DNA of 38,383 nt from an uncultured Bacteroides sp. (GCF_910585845.1 NZ_CAJUHF010000036.1:1-38383), one strand, 5' to 3'. Shown: positions 1-9,495, numbered from the stretch's first letter. Numbers and translations: made by a program. Notes: generated by a model not told the origin, from the sequence alone.

Positions 1-94
1 GCAATAAACTTATTAGCTTTAAAACATGAACTGCCCCAAAAGTGACGAAGAACCTATTTATCTTTAATTGTTATTTTAGTTCGGAGGAATGTAT

Positions 95-204
95 CATAAC
101 ATATAATGAAAGGCATCATAACATTACTTGTTATACTTCATAACATTACTTGTTATGCTCCATTACATTATTTGTTATGAGACATAAGATATAATGTAAT
201 TTCA
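95..204. repeat. 22-bp tandem array, family B (5 units)
   Basis: Five consecutive units of exactly 22 bp start at 95, 117, 139, 161 and 183. The middle three are nearly identical; the outer two are degenerate. Each good unit carries an inverted repeat ATAACA-TTACT-TGTTAT, a possible cruciform, hairpin or dimer-binding site. No ORF covers it. The reverse complement of the core (AACAAGTAATGTT) resembles the core of the array at 14739-14804 (AACAAGCAATGTT). Confidence 0.85.
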
Positions 205-377
205 ATTTAATTCCGCCAACGGGTAGAGGAAATAATATCTTAAAACGCTCTTGTTACTAATATGTCCCTTCCAACTGATATTATAACAAATTCGTTGGAA
301 TTGATGCAAAGATAAAGAAAAGTTCTTTAACTATAATTATTTAGTAATCGAAATATTACGGCAAGCCCGAAAATCCG

Positions 378-597
378 CCTCACAGAATAGTATTTCCGTC
401 TCACGAGATGATTTTTTTCATCTCACGAAACGGATTTTTTCGTCCCGTGAGACGGATTTTTTCGCCTCGTGAGATCATTTTTTTCGTCTCGTGAGGCAAA
501 TTTCGTTGTCCCGTGAGACAAATTTCATCATTCTGCAAAGCAAATTTCATCGTCTTGTGAAACAGGACCGACCACCTCATGAAATAGAAAAAGAGGG
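378..597. repeat. 22-bp tandem array, family A (about 10 units)
   Basis: Ten contiguous units of 22 bp start at about 378, 400, 422, 444, 466, 488, 510, 532, 554 and 576. The consensus begins YTCRYGAGAYGRA and continues with a T-rich tract ending TTTCRT. The core CTC-RY-GAG is a palindrome, often extended to CGTCYC-GT-GAGACG (for example 441-454). Outer units decay, consistent with an ageing array. There are no unique spacers, so it is not CRISPR. Small ORFs crossing it on both strands are artefacts. The same family recurs at 31984-32115 in the same orientation. Confidence 0.88.
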
Positions 598-675
598 AAA
601 CCATCGCAATGACAGTTCCCCTCGCTTCTATTTTCTAAATTCCATTAGTTTCCGCTTCCACGGAATCCTTCATCC

Positions 676-1587
676 TTAGAACAGTTTTGCAGGATATTCT
701 CCGGCATCCACCAAAGCCTGGATTTTGTCCACAACGCTCTGACGGTCTTCGGGATAAGTCACGCCAAACCATTTGCTTGTCGTGTCAAGCACTTCGCACG
801 TAGCCGTGCCGTCCTGAATCAGCTTATCCACCATCAACGGGATGAAGAACTCGCTCTTCAGGTTCTCCATGTTCTTCGGATCGCTCAGGAAGCTCTTGAA
901 GAACTCTTGGCTATATCCGAAATAGTCGGGAGTGAAGCCCCAGAAGTTCATGCTGACCGGAGTCGTTTCGGGAGTAGCCGTCCACTCTTCGTTGTCGTCC
1001 AGGTATTTCACCTCGCCATCCATGCGCTGAATCTTCGTACGCTCTACAACAGAGGTCAGCAGATGATTGGCATCCGTGCCACAAAGGCCGCGTGACACCG
1101 TGCCGCTTTCGCTCAACGTGTTGCCGATGCGGAAACCTACCATAGAATATACATTCTTCGAACCCTCGGGCAGGGCAGAAAGGAACTTACCCATCACTTG
1201 GAAAGAATCGCGGCCGTAGAAGTCGTCGCAGTTGATCACGGCAAACGGTTCCTTGATCACGTCCGCACCCATCATCACGGCGTGATTGGTTCCCCAGGGT
1301 TTCGTGCGGCCTTCGGGGCAAGTGAAGCCTTCGGGCAGGTTGTCGATGGACTGGAATACCAGTTCGCACGGGATATGGCCTTCGTATTTGGAAATGATCT
1401 TCTCGCGGAAGTCCTGCTCAAAATCCTTGCGGATAACGAAGACAAGCTTACCGAATCCGGCATTGATGGCATCATAGATGGAATAATCCATGATAGTCTC
1501 ACCATTCGGACCCAGTCCGTCCAATTGTTTCAAGCCCCCATAACGGCTGCCCATACCGGCTGCCAATAAGAATAAAGTTGGTTTCAT
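676..1587 (-). CDS. sugar nucleotidyltransferase (NTP_transferase family)
   Basis: 303 aa. The N-terminus LLAAGMGSRYGGLKQLDGLG is the nucleotide-binding signature of NDP-sugar pyrophosphorylases, followed by an I-M-D-Y-S-I segment typical of the family. Members transfer a nucleoside monophosphate from an NTP to a sugar-1-phosphate in the cytoplasm, supplying activated sugars for envelope glycans. Aspartates in VINCDDFYGRD (about residues 117-127) are good candidates for metal binding. The sugar and base cannot be read from the sequence. It lies 126 bp downstream of tamL on the same strand but has its own -7 element (1639-1646), so it is probably transcribed separately. Length is normal for a minimal single-domain enzyme. 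Confidence 0.85.
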   Translation of the reverse strand: MKPTLFLLAAGMGSRYGGLKQLDGLGPNGETIMDYSIYDAINAGFGKLVFVIRKDFEQDFREKIISKYEGHIPCELVFQSIDNLPEGFTCPEGRTKPWGTNHAVMMGADVIKEPFAVINCDDFYGRDSFQVMGKFLSALPEGSKNVYSMVGFRIGNTLSESGTVSRGLCGTDANHLLTSVVERTKIQRMDGEVKYLDDNEEWTATPETTPVSMNFWGFTPDYFGYSQEFFKSFLSDPKNMENLKSEFFIPLMVDKLIQDGTATCEVLDTTSKWFGVTYPEDRQSVVDKIQALVDAGEYPAKLF

Positions 1588-1638
1588 ACTTAGTATTATT
1601 TAAAAAACAGGTTATTGTACCATTGTTGGTTACGAGGG

Positions 1639-1646
1639 CAAAAGTA
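1639..1646 (-). promoter_or_regulatory. Bacteroides-type -7 element for the nucleotidyltransferase
   Basis: On the minus strand this reads TACTTTTG, matching TAnnTTTG, about 50 bp before the start codon at 1587. The nearest TTTG upstream is only 16 bp away, so the -33 box is poor. Confidence 0.5.
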
Positions 1647-1713
1647 CAAAAAATATAATCAACAAAGGTAGACAAATAGTTCATAAATTAGCTGTATTGT
1701 CCAATTCTTGCCA

Positions 1714-4068
1714 TCAGAAGGGATAACCGATGGCAAAATGCCATGCCATGCCCTCACCGAACTTGGGAATGTTGTAGTATCCCTTCTTGCCGGTGTCATA
1801 CGGATCGTGCAACGCCACGCCCCAGTCCAAGCGGAAGACAAGAAAGTCCAAATCGTAGCGCAACCCGATGCCCGTGCCCAAGGCAATCTGCTTCGGGAAG
1901 TCCTTCAACTTCAACTGTCCGCCGGGACGGTTCTCGTCGGCACGCATCAGCCACACGTTGCCCGCATCGAGGAAGACGGCACCATGCAGGTCGCTCAGGA
2001 TGCGGAAACGGTACTCCACGTTTGCCTCCATACGGATGTCGCCCACATGGTTGATGTAGGAGTACTTACGCTCCTTGTCGGGCGGATAACCGCCGGGACC
2101 GATGCTACGTGCGGAATAGGCACGGATACTGTTGGCACCTCCGATATAGAATTGCTCAGTGTAGGGCGCCGTCGTCGCATTCCCATACGACCAGATCACA
2201 CCACCTGCCACGCGGGAAGCGATCATCTGATTCTTATCTATCCGGTAGTGGTAGCGGAACTCTGTGTTCAGTTTCAGGAACTGGGCAAAAGGCACTCCCA
2301 TCAGTTTCTTCTCCTTCTTGCTGAACGGCTCTCCGAATGCGCGGTAAATCAAAGAGGTCAGGTTACCGGCAGAAGCCACCGTGGTCTGCCACCAGATCGG
2401 GTTGCGCACACTGCGCACAGAGGCGTTGTCGTAGGTGTACGTATATTCCATCTTCGGGATGAACTGGTTTCGCAGACTGATATAGAGGGCAGGATTCTGC
2501 TCCTGTATCTCCTTGAAGGCTTCCGTAGGATTGCGAAGCACATTGAACGTCAGCTGGAAAGGCGTGACGCTGTGCTTGCGGGTAGCCACAGGCTGGAAGT
2601 CGTAGGTGACGTTTCCGCCGAAAGCAAGCAACTTATAGTACTTGGCGCGGTTCATCTGGTCCACGTAGATGCGGAAAGTGGTGGAAGCCGGAAAGTCATA
2701 CTCCTTGCCTCCCATGCGGGGGAAGACAATACGCGGGAAGGTGAGCGCGGAAGACAAGCCCAGCTCGTAGCTGTTCATCAGCGAACTGCTGTTCTTCCCT
2801 GTCTGCCATTCGTAGGAGCCGTTCACCTTCACGTTCCAAGTCTCTCCGCCGCCGAAGACGTTGTTCTTCGTTACGGTGAAGGAGGCACCGGGTCCCGTCT
2901 GGTTGTTGCTCTTCATGGTGACGTTGAAGTCCAGCTCGGCATCATAGGGTTTATCCAGCATGGCATGGATATCCACATCGAGTGTATCAGAGACTAACGC
3001 CGTATCGCGGGGAACGTATTGCATCTCCAGATAGCGGAAGATGCCTACACTGGAGAGGCGTTCCTGGATGCGCGTCTGGCGATACTGGCTGTACAATCTT
3101 TCGGGACGTCGGCGCAGTCCTCCTTTGTCCAGTTCCTGACGCTTCTTCTGGTAGCCCTGATAGTGCAACCAGCGATAGAGCATATTGGGGCGTATCTTCA
3201 ATTTGTCGTAGTAGTGTATCATGACCGACTTATAGAGCAGACTGTCATTCGGCAACTGTCCTTTCGGCCCGTGCAGGTAGAAGTTGGTGTTTCCCACAAA
3301 GAAAGCCCGCTCGGCGTCCTTCGGCATACCGGGTACGGGAGTCATGCGCAGACTGACGTGTCCACCGGGCACAAGGGTCGTATCTGCCTGATAGGTCAGG
3401 TAGTCGGGACGGAAATAATAGTAGCCCATATTGCGCAGCAGTCCGCTGATGCGGGTACGTTCTCCATCGAGGTCGGGCACGTTAAATTGCTCTCCCGGAC
3501 TGATAAGCGAGCGGCGGCGTCCCAAGTTGATGATGCGCATGGTGTTCTCGTTGAAGCCATGATAGTAGACGGTATCAATGAAGTATGGGTTACGCATGTT
3601 GACAGTATATTGCAACTTCGCTTTCAGGCTATCCTTCGGGTCGGTGAAGACCTGATAATCCACCGTGCCGTTAAAGTAGCCGTAATCGTGCAGGATGTTG
3701 GTCGCCACCTTCTGACGGACGTCCGGATTGACGGTAGACATGAACACAGGGGTAGCGGCAAAGCGGTTGAATATCCACTTGCCAAAGCCTTTCTTATACT
3801 TCACAAAGCCATTGTACACCCACAGCCCGAACGGGATAGGAAAACGATACTGCGAACTGCCCAACACCGAGTTGTTAGGTGCCTTGGCAAGGGCTGCCTC
3901 CACCTCTTCCATAGCCGTCTCTCCGACCGGTGTATCGGAAGGATTCTCCACAATCATCGGCTTCTGCCCGATGTAGAGCACCTCGCCTTCGGGCAGATGC
4001 CGCGTAGTGGAGCAGGCGGCAAGAAGCAGCGCAGCAAGAAGCGTACATGTCTTTCGCTTTATATTCAT
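1714..4068 (-). CDS. tamL: TamL, BamA/TamA-family outer-membrane lipoprotein
   Basis: About 784 aa from the ATG at 4068; an in-frame ATG at 4095 would add nine residues. I chose 4068 because it gives a compact signal peptide with lipobox LLLAACS (Cys19). POTRA-like N-terminal repeats are followed by a C-terminal 16-strand-type barrel. The pattern YIGGANSIRAYSARSIGPGGY is the RGY/F-like loop region of Omp85 proteins, and the protein ends in an aromatic residue (IGYPF). In Bacteroidota this family is the lipidated counterpart of TamA and works with TamB in outer-membrane biogenesis. The tamB gene lies directly upstream on the same strand, supporting the assignment. Family call is strong; the lipoprotein-specific role is family knowledge. 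Confidence 0.88.
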   Translation of the reverse strand: MNIKRKTCTLLAALLLAACSTTRHLPEGEVLYIGQKPMIVENPSDTPVGETAMEEVEAALAKAPNNSVLGSSQYRFPIPFGLWVYNGFVKYKKGFGKWIFNRFAATPVFMSTVNPDVRQKVATNILHDYGYFNGTVDYQVFTDPKDSLKAKLQYTVNMRNPYFIDTVYYHGFNENTMRIINLGRRRSLISPGEQFNVPDLDGERTRISGLLRNMGYYYFRPDYLTYQADTTLVPGGHVSLRMTPVPGMPKDAERAFFVGNTNFYLHGPKGQLPNDSLLYKSVMIHYYDKLKIRPNMLYRWLHYQGYQKKRQELDKGGLRRRPERLYSQYRQTRIQERLSSVGIFRYLEMQYVPRDTALVSDTLDVDIHAMLDKPYDAELDFNVTMKSNNQTGPGASFTVTKNNVFGGGETWNVKVNGSYEWQTGKNSSSLMNSYELGLSSALTFPRIVFPRMGGKEYDFPASTTFRIYVDQMNRAKYYKLLAFGGNVTYDFQPVATRKHSVTPFQLTFNVLRNPTEAFKEIQEQNPALYISLRNQFIPKMEYTYTYDNASVRSVRNPIWWQTTVASAGNLTSLIYRAFGEPFSKKEKKLMGVPFAQFLKLNTEFRYHYRIDKNQMIASRVAGGVIWSYGNATTAPYTEQFYIGGANSIRAYSARSIGPGGYPPDKERKYSYINHVGDIRMEANVEYRFRILSDLHGAVFLDAGNVWLMRADENRPGGQLKLKDFPKQIALGTGIGLRYDLDFLVFRLDWGVALHDPYDTGKKGYYNIPKFGEGMAWHFAIGYPF

Positions 4069-4245
4069 TACATCTATATTCTTTATTATATTCATCTGTT
4101 TTTTTATTAAGGAGTTAGAGGAGTTATCACTTTCTGTACTGTACTGTACTCCACTTCACTCCGTTAAGAATTAAACTCAAAAAACTCACAAGAATATTGG
4201 CCGATAACTCCCGTTAACTCCCTTAACTTCCATAACTTCTTGATT
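4069..4245. other. tamB-tamL intergenic spacer with GGAGTTA/TAACTCC motifs
   Basis: The spacer has short repeats: GTACT three times near 4135-4151, and TAACTCCC/TAACTTCC motifs around 4203-4236 facing GGAGTTAGAGGAGTTA at 4111-4126. Opposed motifs could pair as a long-range hairpin. Similar sequence occurs at 21951-21974 and 27450-27465, so this is probably a small dispersed repeat. No promoter was recognised; read-through from tamB into tamL is possible. Confidence 0.4.
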
Positions 4246-7200
4246 CTATTTCTCCTTCTTCTTGAATATGAACAACTCTCCCAGACGATCCATCTTGCGG
4301 CGGAGCACAAGACCGATGCCGGTTTCGGTAATCTCTCCATCGAGCACGCTCTCATAATTCTTATTATGGAACACGCGCACGTAGCGGGTCGCACTATTAT
4401 CGAGGCGGTATTCCAGCGAGATGTTATCGATGAAGGACTCGACATCGTTCGTGGCATTGGCACCGCTGGAGACCTTTCCACCGATGATGATCTGCACACG
4501 GTCGTTGAAGAAACGCTGCGAATAGCGGAAACTGTAGTCCGTCTGCTTATCGCCCGTCTCGGCGGCGGTGCGGTCCTTGATGCCGACACTGAGAGAGGCA
4601 TTCTTAAGATTACCGGTCAGGGAGTTAATCTGGCTTTGCAGCACGCTGTTCAGTGCAGAACCCATTGTCAGTCCGCCTCCCTTGTTGCCGCTATAGAGAT
4701 ACAGCCCCGTGGCAAGCGTCGTAATCGCCTGCTTGCTACGCTCGTCCGCACTCATCGCTGCCAGCTCGTTCTGCATGGTGGCATCTTCGGGTGCACTGAG
4801 GTCGAAACTTAAATCAGGGTTCTCCAAGCGGTTCTTTATGTTAACGGAGATATCGAAATTCACCATCCGCGAGCCACTGCCGCCATCATCTTCGGAAACG
4901 GAAGTGCGCACCCGGTTGACGGCAGTCAGGTTCAGAGTGGGGTTCATCGGATTACCGGTCCAGTCCACATAACTGCCGTTGGTGAACTGGAACTCTCTCA
5001 GCGGAATGACGGGCAAGGCATACTTCATCATACCGTCGATCAAGGTATAGCGTCCGGACAGGGTCAGGTCGCCCTGCGGGGTGTACTGCAAGTTGAGGTT
5101 ACCTCCCCCCTCCAGCTCTATGCGGCTGCTGCGGTCGGGACTAAGGTCGGCACGCAGGCGGACGGCGTCATCTATGTGGACGGTCATCAGCATGTCCATT
5201 CCGCCAAGCGACATGACCGGCGTCTCCTGCTGTTGCACGGAAGCGGTATCGGTGAAAGAGGTGAACTGGACGAGTTCTCCCAGACGGTCTTCGACGGTGA
5301 GGGGCGAATCGGTCAGCACGTAGGTGACGTCCGTCTTGCCCAGCAGGTTCATGTTGCCGCGCATGGTCAGTCCGTCGAGCGGGCCGCGCACGGTAGCGTT
5401 CAGGTCTACGAATATCTTGCCGTAGATCAGGCTCTCCTTGGTGCGGGGCGCGTCGAGCAGGGTATACTCGCGTGCACTCAGGTTCAGCTTGGCGGTGGGC
5501 CTCGCCATGTTGCGGAAGTCGATGTTTCCGTCGATGGTGAAGGGATTGCGGCTGGTGGTATATATGGCAAACTGATTGAAAAGAAGCTGGTTGTTGTCGA
5601 TCCTCAGCGGACGGTTGTCCAGCCAGTACTTCGCCCCCATCTGACGGGCATGTATGGAGACGCTGTCCAGCGAGATGTCACCGTTCAGCTGCGGCTTGTC
5701 CAGCGAACCGTCTATGGTGATGCTGCCGTCGATGTCGCCGGTGAATGCCACCATGCGGTCCGGCACAAAAGCATTGGCAAGCGAGAGCGGGAAATGCTCG
5801 AGGACGGCCTCTACGGCGATGGAGTCACGTCCCTCCTTCTGCGTCAATACCGCATCGGCAACCAGCACTTCTTCATCACCGGCACGGAAGTAGGCATTCA
5901 GGTAGTGATTGTCGACATCACCCGGCAACCACGTGACCCCCAACCCGACGTCGCCCACCGACTGGCGCATGTAAGTCAGCTTTTCGATATCGGCTTCTGC
6001 CGACACCTGTAGCGAAAGGGGCGTCTGCACATAGTTGGCTTCTACGGAGAAGAGGCCGGTAATGGGAGGCATGTAGGGCAGTATGCCACTGAGTTTGTCG
6101 AGGCGGAAACGGCTAAGTTCCAGATTGATGTTCTGCAGGGAGACCGTGTCTTCGCGGTTGGACTGCATGCGGAAACAGAGCCCATCTTCGCTGTCCATGT
6201 CCACATTGGCATAGACGCGCATGTTCTTGTGCAGGTATATCCAGTCGTGCCCGTCGACGAAGCGGAACTTCTGGAAGGCGACGATCGGCTCGGCGGGTGT
6301 GAGCTTGAAGGCTATTCCGTTGCCCTTGCCGCTGCCTTCTGCAAGGGGACGGGCGTTAATGCCGAGGTCGAGGCCTGTATCTCCCTTGTCGTCTACATAG
6401 TTCAGGTTCAGCTCTGCATCGTCGTTGCGTATCTCGCCCGTCAGCGTGGTGCGGAATATGGCTTGCGGGTTGCGGGGGCCGTTGATGACGCCTCCTTGCA
6501 GCTTCATGCGCGTGGTGTCTTGGCTGACGGCAAAGAAGATGGTGTCGAGTTGCAGCGAATCCATGCGCAGACCGTGGATGGCGGTACGCCCGTTGATGCC
6601 GCGCGTGGGGGTAAAGCCGAAGCGCAGTGTGAAGTCGTCGAAGGTGATGTCTTTCGTAGCCAGGAAGTAGCTGACGGGGTTCTGCTTGCCCGCCTGCAGA
6701 TGCATACCTGCCGAGGGCAGGGCGTGCCGCAACTCGGCATGGTCGAGATGTTTATGCTCAATCTGGCGCATAAGGAGGGTGGCAAAACCCGTGCCCTGCT
6801 CCATCAGTTTCTTCATGGTGCTGCGCGCGCGGAACTGGAAGTCAAGGTCGCCCGCGTCCATCTTCATCTTGATGGAGTCGCGGCGCGCTTCTGCGCCAAG
6901 CGTAAAGGCAAACGGGCGTTTCAGGGGGCGGGTTGCGATGCCCAGTTTGTATAAGTCTATTTCCGATACGTTCAGGTCCAGCTTGCCGTCCAGATAGTTG
7001 CGGTCCAAGCGCATGTCGGCGTTCATGCCCATCTTCAGCAAGGGGTTGTCGCTCGTCAGGCGCGCACTGGCAAGGGCGGATTTCAGTCCGGCGGAGAGGT
7101 CGATGCCCGAGATGTTCCAGTGGCCGTACTGCAACTCGTCGAGCGAGGCGGTCAGCGAGGCGGTGGTGCGGCGGTCTTGCGGGAGGAAGCCCTTGCCCTT

Positions 7201-8778
7201 GGCCGAGAGTTTGACCGAAAGGGTGTAGATGGAGTCGCGGGGCAGGAAGTGATGCAGTTGCAGGTCGGTTACGGTGAGATCGGCCTGATAGGCTTCCGTC
7301 GAAGCGTTGTATTGCGCCAGAAGGCTGAGCAGACCTTCGCGTTCGCGCAGCTTCAGGGTGGCGTCGTAGCGGGGGCCGTCGATCAGGAGGCGCGTCTGGA
7401 GGTGCATGCTGTCGGGCACTACCAGTGAGCCGTCGGGGGTGATGCCTGTCAGTCCGGTGAGGAAGTTCAGGTTTTGGGTACGGACATCCAGGTCGATGTT
7501 TCCGTTGCGCGTCAGGCTGTCGGCCAGATTCCACAGTTCGCCGCCGCCATTGAGGGTGAAGGCTCCCGGGAGGTCGATATTGAAGCGAGATATCTGCATC
7601 TGCTTGAGGTTTCCTTCCGTTCCGGCACGGACGACGAGGGGGCGCGGGGGATATGCCTCCTTGAAGGTGTCGGGCAGGGCACCGGCGAAGAGCAGCACGT
7701 CTTGCTTGCCGATGCGGGCGTTGAAACGGGCGGTGAGGCGTCCGGTGGTGGGGATGTCTATCAGTTGCCAGTAGGTCTGTGCCGTAAAGTCCATCTCGCT
7801 ATGCGGGGTGAGCAGGCGAAGGTGGGGCACTTGTATCAGGGTGGAGTCGGCGAAGACACGGCCTGTGAGCGAGGTGACGCTCAGTCCCGAGCGTTCGTTC
7901 AGGGAGAGTCCGCGGATGACGGCGCTGATATCGCGTCCGGCATAGTGCACGGAGTCGATGCTTGCCGAGAGGTCTCTCAGGGCGATGTGTGAGGGGTCGA
8001 AGCCCTCTGTGGCGGCGGGCGCGTTGCCGGAATCGTAGCTTAGGGACGTGCCGTCGAGGCTGAAGCGTCGGAATCCGTATGCCTGCGTACGGAGGTCGGC
8101 AAGGGCATCGGCTATTTCGGCATTGCCCAGGCGGGCTGTGAGCGACGTGGAGTCGAGGGGCATCTGCAAGTCTACGGAGACGTTCTTCAGTGCCAGCTTG
8201 TGCAGTGCCACTTTCCAGTTGAGGGCGGTGGCGGAGGTATCGGCATCGGCTGTGGCGGTGGTGTCGTCCATCATCACTTGTATATGGGTGTCGTTCAGTT
8301 CGATGCGGTCGAGGACGACGTCTTCCTTCTTGAGGTCGATGCCGTGGCTTTCGAGGAAGAAGTGTCCCAGCACGCCTTTCAGGTGCATGCCTTCTATGAG
8401 GTCGGCGGAGTTCAGGGATACGCCGTCGAGGGCTACTTCGTCCACTTCCACGTGTCCTTTTATCAGGGGCCATGCCTGCACTCTGACGTTCAGGCTTTTG
8501 AGCACGAGCAGGGTGTCGGGCACGCTGCGCGGGGGGAGCGTGTCGCCCGTCAGCGGACGGACTACCTGCACGCCTCTCACCAGCAGGTTCAGCGGGAAGC
8601 GCAGGTCTATCCGCTCTACGGATATGTCCATGCCTGTTGCTTCGGAGGCTATGGCGACGGCCTGTTTTCGTATCATGTGCTGCACGGGGGGCACGTAGAG
8701 CAGGACCATCAGTATCGCAAACAATATAACAGGGGTGAGCAATGTCCACGTCACCCATTTTATCCATTTTCTCTTCAT
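4246..8778 (-). CDS. tamB: TamB-like translocation/assembly module protein
   Basis: 1510 aa. One N-terminal membrane anchor (about residues 10-30, VTWTLLTPVILFAILMVLLY) is followed by a very long periplasmic repeat of alternating beta strands, as in AsmA/TamB bridge proteins. The last 400 residues match the TamB C-terminal domain, with the recognisable stretch LTLSGRYTLIDGMMKYALPV and terminal strands. TamB-type proteins span the periplasm as a lipid-conducting groove and partner with an Omp85 protein; here tamL lies immediately downstream. The length is in the family range. The gene is GC-rich, which creates many long open shadow frames on both strands; none has a sensible domain. Confidence 0.9.
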   Translation of the reverse strand: MKRKWIKWVTWTLLTPVILFAILMVLLYVPPVQHMIRKQAVAIASEATGMDISVERIDLRFPLNLLVRGVQVVRPLTGDTLPPRSVPDTLLVLKSLNVRVQAWPLIKGHVEVDEVALDGVSLNSADLIEGMHLKGVLGHFFLESHGIDLKKEDVVLDRIELNDTHIQVMMDDTTATADADTSATALNWKVALHKLALKNVSVDLQMPLDSTSLTARLGNAEIADALADLRTQAYGFRRFSLDGTSLSYDSGNAPAATEGFDPSHIALRDLSASIDSVHYAGRDISAVIRGLSLNERSGLSVTSLTGRVFADSTLIQVPHLRLLTPHSEMDFTAQTYWQLIDIPTTGRLTARFNARIGKQDVLLFAGALPDTFKEAYPPRPLVVRAGTEGNLKQMQISRFNIDLPGAFTLNGGGELWNLADSLTRNGNIDLDVRTQNLNFLTGLTGITPDGSLVVPDSMHLQTRLLIDGPRYDATLKLREREGLLSLLAQYNASTEAYQADLTVTDLQLHHFLPRDSIYTLSVKLSAKGKGFLPQDRRTTASLTASLDELQYGHWNISGIDLSAGLKSALASARLTSDNPLLKMGMNADMRLDRNYLDGKLDLNVSEIDLYKLGIATRPLKRPFAFTLGAEARRDSIKMKMDAGDLDFQFRARSTMKKLMEQGTGFATLLMRQIEHKHLDHAELRHALPSAGMHLQAGKQNPVSYFLATKDITFDDFTLRFGFTPTRGINGRTAIHGLRMDSLQLDTIFFAVSQDTTRMKLQGGVINGPRNPQAIFRTTLTGEIRNDDAELNLNYVDDKGDTGLDLGINARPLAEGSGKGNGIAFKLTPAEPIVAFQKFRFVDGHDWIYLHKNMRVYANVDMDSEDGLCFRMQSNREDTVSLQNINLELSRFRLDKLSGILPYMPPITGLFSVEANYVQTPLSLQVSAEADIEKLTYMRQSVGDVGLGVTWLPGDVDNHYLNAYFRAGDEEVLVADAVLTQKEGRDSIAVEAVLEHFPLSLANAFVPDRMVAFTGDIDGSITIDGSLDKPQLNGDISLDSVSIHARQMGAKYWLDNRPLRIDNNQLLFNQFAIYTTSRNPFTIDGNIDFRNMARPTAKLNLSAREYTLLDAPRTKESLIYGKIFVDLNATVRGPLDGLTMRGNMNLLGKTDVTYVLTDSPLTVEDRLGELVQFTSFTDTASVQQQETPVMSLGGMDMLMTVHIDDAVRLRADLSPDRSSRIELEGGGNLNLQYTPQGDLTLSGRYTLIDGMMKYALPVIPLREFQFTNGSYVDWTGNPMNPTLNLTAVNRVRTSVSEDDGGSGSRMVNFDISVNIKNRLENPDLSFDLSAPEDATMQNELAAMSADERSKQAITTLATGLYLYSGNKGGGLTMGSALNSVLQSQINSLTGNLKNASLSVGIKDRTAAETGDKQTDYSFRYSQRFFNDRVQIIIGGKVSSGANATNDVESFIDNISLEYRLDNSATRYVRVFHNKNYESVLDGEITETGIGLVLRRKMDRLGELFIFKKKEK

Positions 8779-8874
8779 GAGGCCGGTATTCGAAAGGTCG
8801 GTATTTAATCGGTATTTAAATTGTCACAAAGTAAACAAATTCTTCCGACATTTAGTTCCAGCCGCAGACGAAAT
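8779..8874. other. tamB upstream region with GGTATT direct repeats
   Basis: GGTATT occurs three times at 8785-8816, the last two copies 11 bp apart (GGTATTTAATC then GGTATTTAAAT). On the minus strand a possible but imperfect -7 (TTTACTTTG) lies near 8827-8835. This is probably the tamB promoter/leader. Confidence 0.35.
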
Positions 8875-9006
8875 TTTGAGGTTTTAAGGGTTTGAGGTTG
8901 TGAAGGGGCGAGTTTCGGGAGGTTGTGAGGGGTTGAGGGGGTAAGTATCGGAAGAGTTTAAGGGTTTGGGGTGATAAGTCTCGGAAGGGTTTAAGTTGGT
9001 AAGTTG
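8875..9006. repeat. G-rich 33-bp (3 x 11) period repeat, about 4 units
   Basis: The motif AGTNTCGG-A recurs at 8911, 8944 and 8977, exactly 33 bp apart. A more diverged unit precedes it from 8875. Within units, 11-bp sub-repeats can be seen (for example AAGAGTTTAAG and AAGGGTTTAAG). The strand is almost entirely G, T and A, giving strong purine/G asymmetry. There is no ORF. Confidence 0.7.
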
Positions 9007-9019
9007 ATGCACTAATGAG

Positions 9020-9105
9020 GATAACTCAAGGATTTAAAGCCTCAAAAGCTTGAAAACTTAAAGACTTAAAAACTCAAAAGCTCAAAAACTTAAAAAAAGA
9101 CATAG
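9020..9105. repeat. A-rich degenerate repeat (CTCAAAAGCT / CTTAAA motifs)
   Basis: CTCAAAAGCT occurs at 9041 and 9073, with CTTAAAGACTTAAAAA between. The composition complements the G/T-rich block just upstream: the reverse complement contains TTTTAAG and TTTGAGG-like words also seen at 8876-8896. The two blocks could be opposed copies of one ancestral repeat. Confidence 0.5.
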
Positions 9106-9407
9106 TTTTCCTTGCCGACTATAACGCATCGGGAAAAACAGCGTTTAATATTGGTTAACAATACGAGTCCGGAGTGTTAAAACAACAGGGTCGCTCACTC
9201 ATCGGCCACTAAAAACGGCTTTTTAGTGGAGGTAGACTGAGGACAGAATGGAGGCAGAGCGTCCGGAAACGGGCACCGGAGGGGCAAAACGAAGCCGAAA
9301 CAGCCGGAAAATGGAAACGGAACAGCCGAAAAAAAGACAAAAAAGAGGGAAAAAGGGCGAAATATTAGACTTTTTTAACCGTTTTTCGTGAACCGCTTTT
9401 TTTCCCA

Positions 9408-9495
9408 CAGAACCGATACAGTGACTCTACGGAACCAGCACAGTGACTCCGCAGAACCGATGAAGTGACTCTACGGAACCGGCACACAGACTCCC
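9408..9495. repeat. 22-bp tandem array, family C (4 units)
   Basis: Four units of exactly 22 bp start at 9408, 9430, 9452 and 9474. The consensus contains GAACCGRYRCAGTGACTC. The array ends 45 bp before the -33 region of the transglutaminase-like gene. Units 1 and 3 resemble each other more than units 2 and 4, suggesting a two-unit (44-bp) duplication step. Confidence 0.85.

Noticed and set aside
307..314. Minus-strand TATCTTTG pointing out of the left edge
   Set aside because: There is no TTTG at 19-20 bp and no gene in the window for it to drive; it may serve a gene beyond the window but cannot be supported.
378..597. Possible CRISPR array
   Set aside because: Units are contiguous with no unique spacers, 22 bp is too short for repeat plus spacer, and there are no cas genes nearby.
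1708..4110. Long plus-strand open frames opposite tamL (1708-2997, 3019-4110)
   Set aside because: They are antisense shadows of a clear Omp85 gene; translations lack signal peptides or domains and are rich in His/Val/Arg as expected from a complementary frame.
7799..8767. 322-aa minus-strand frame inside tamB
   Set aside because: Its Arg/Pro/His-rich translation is a frame-shifted reading of GC-rich tamB codons with no domain.
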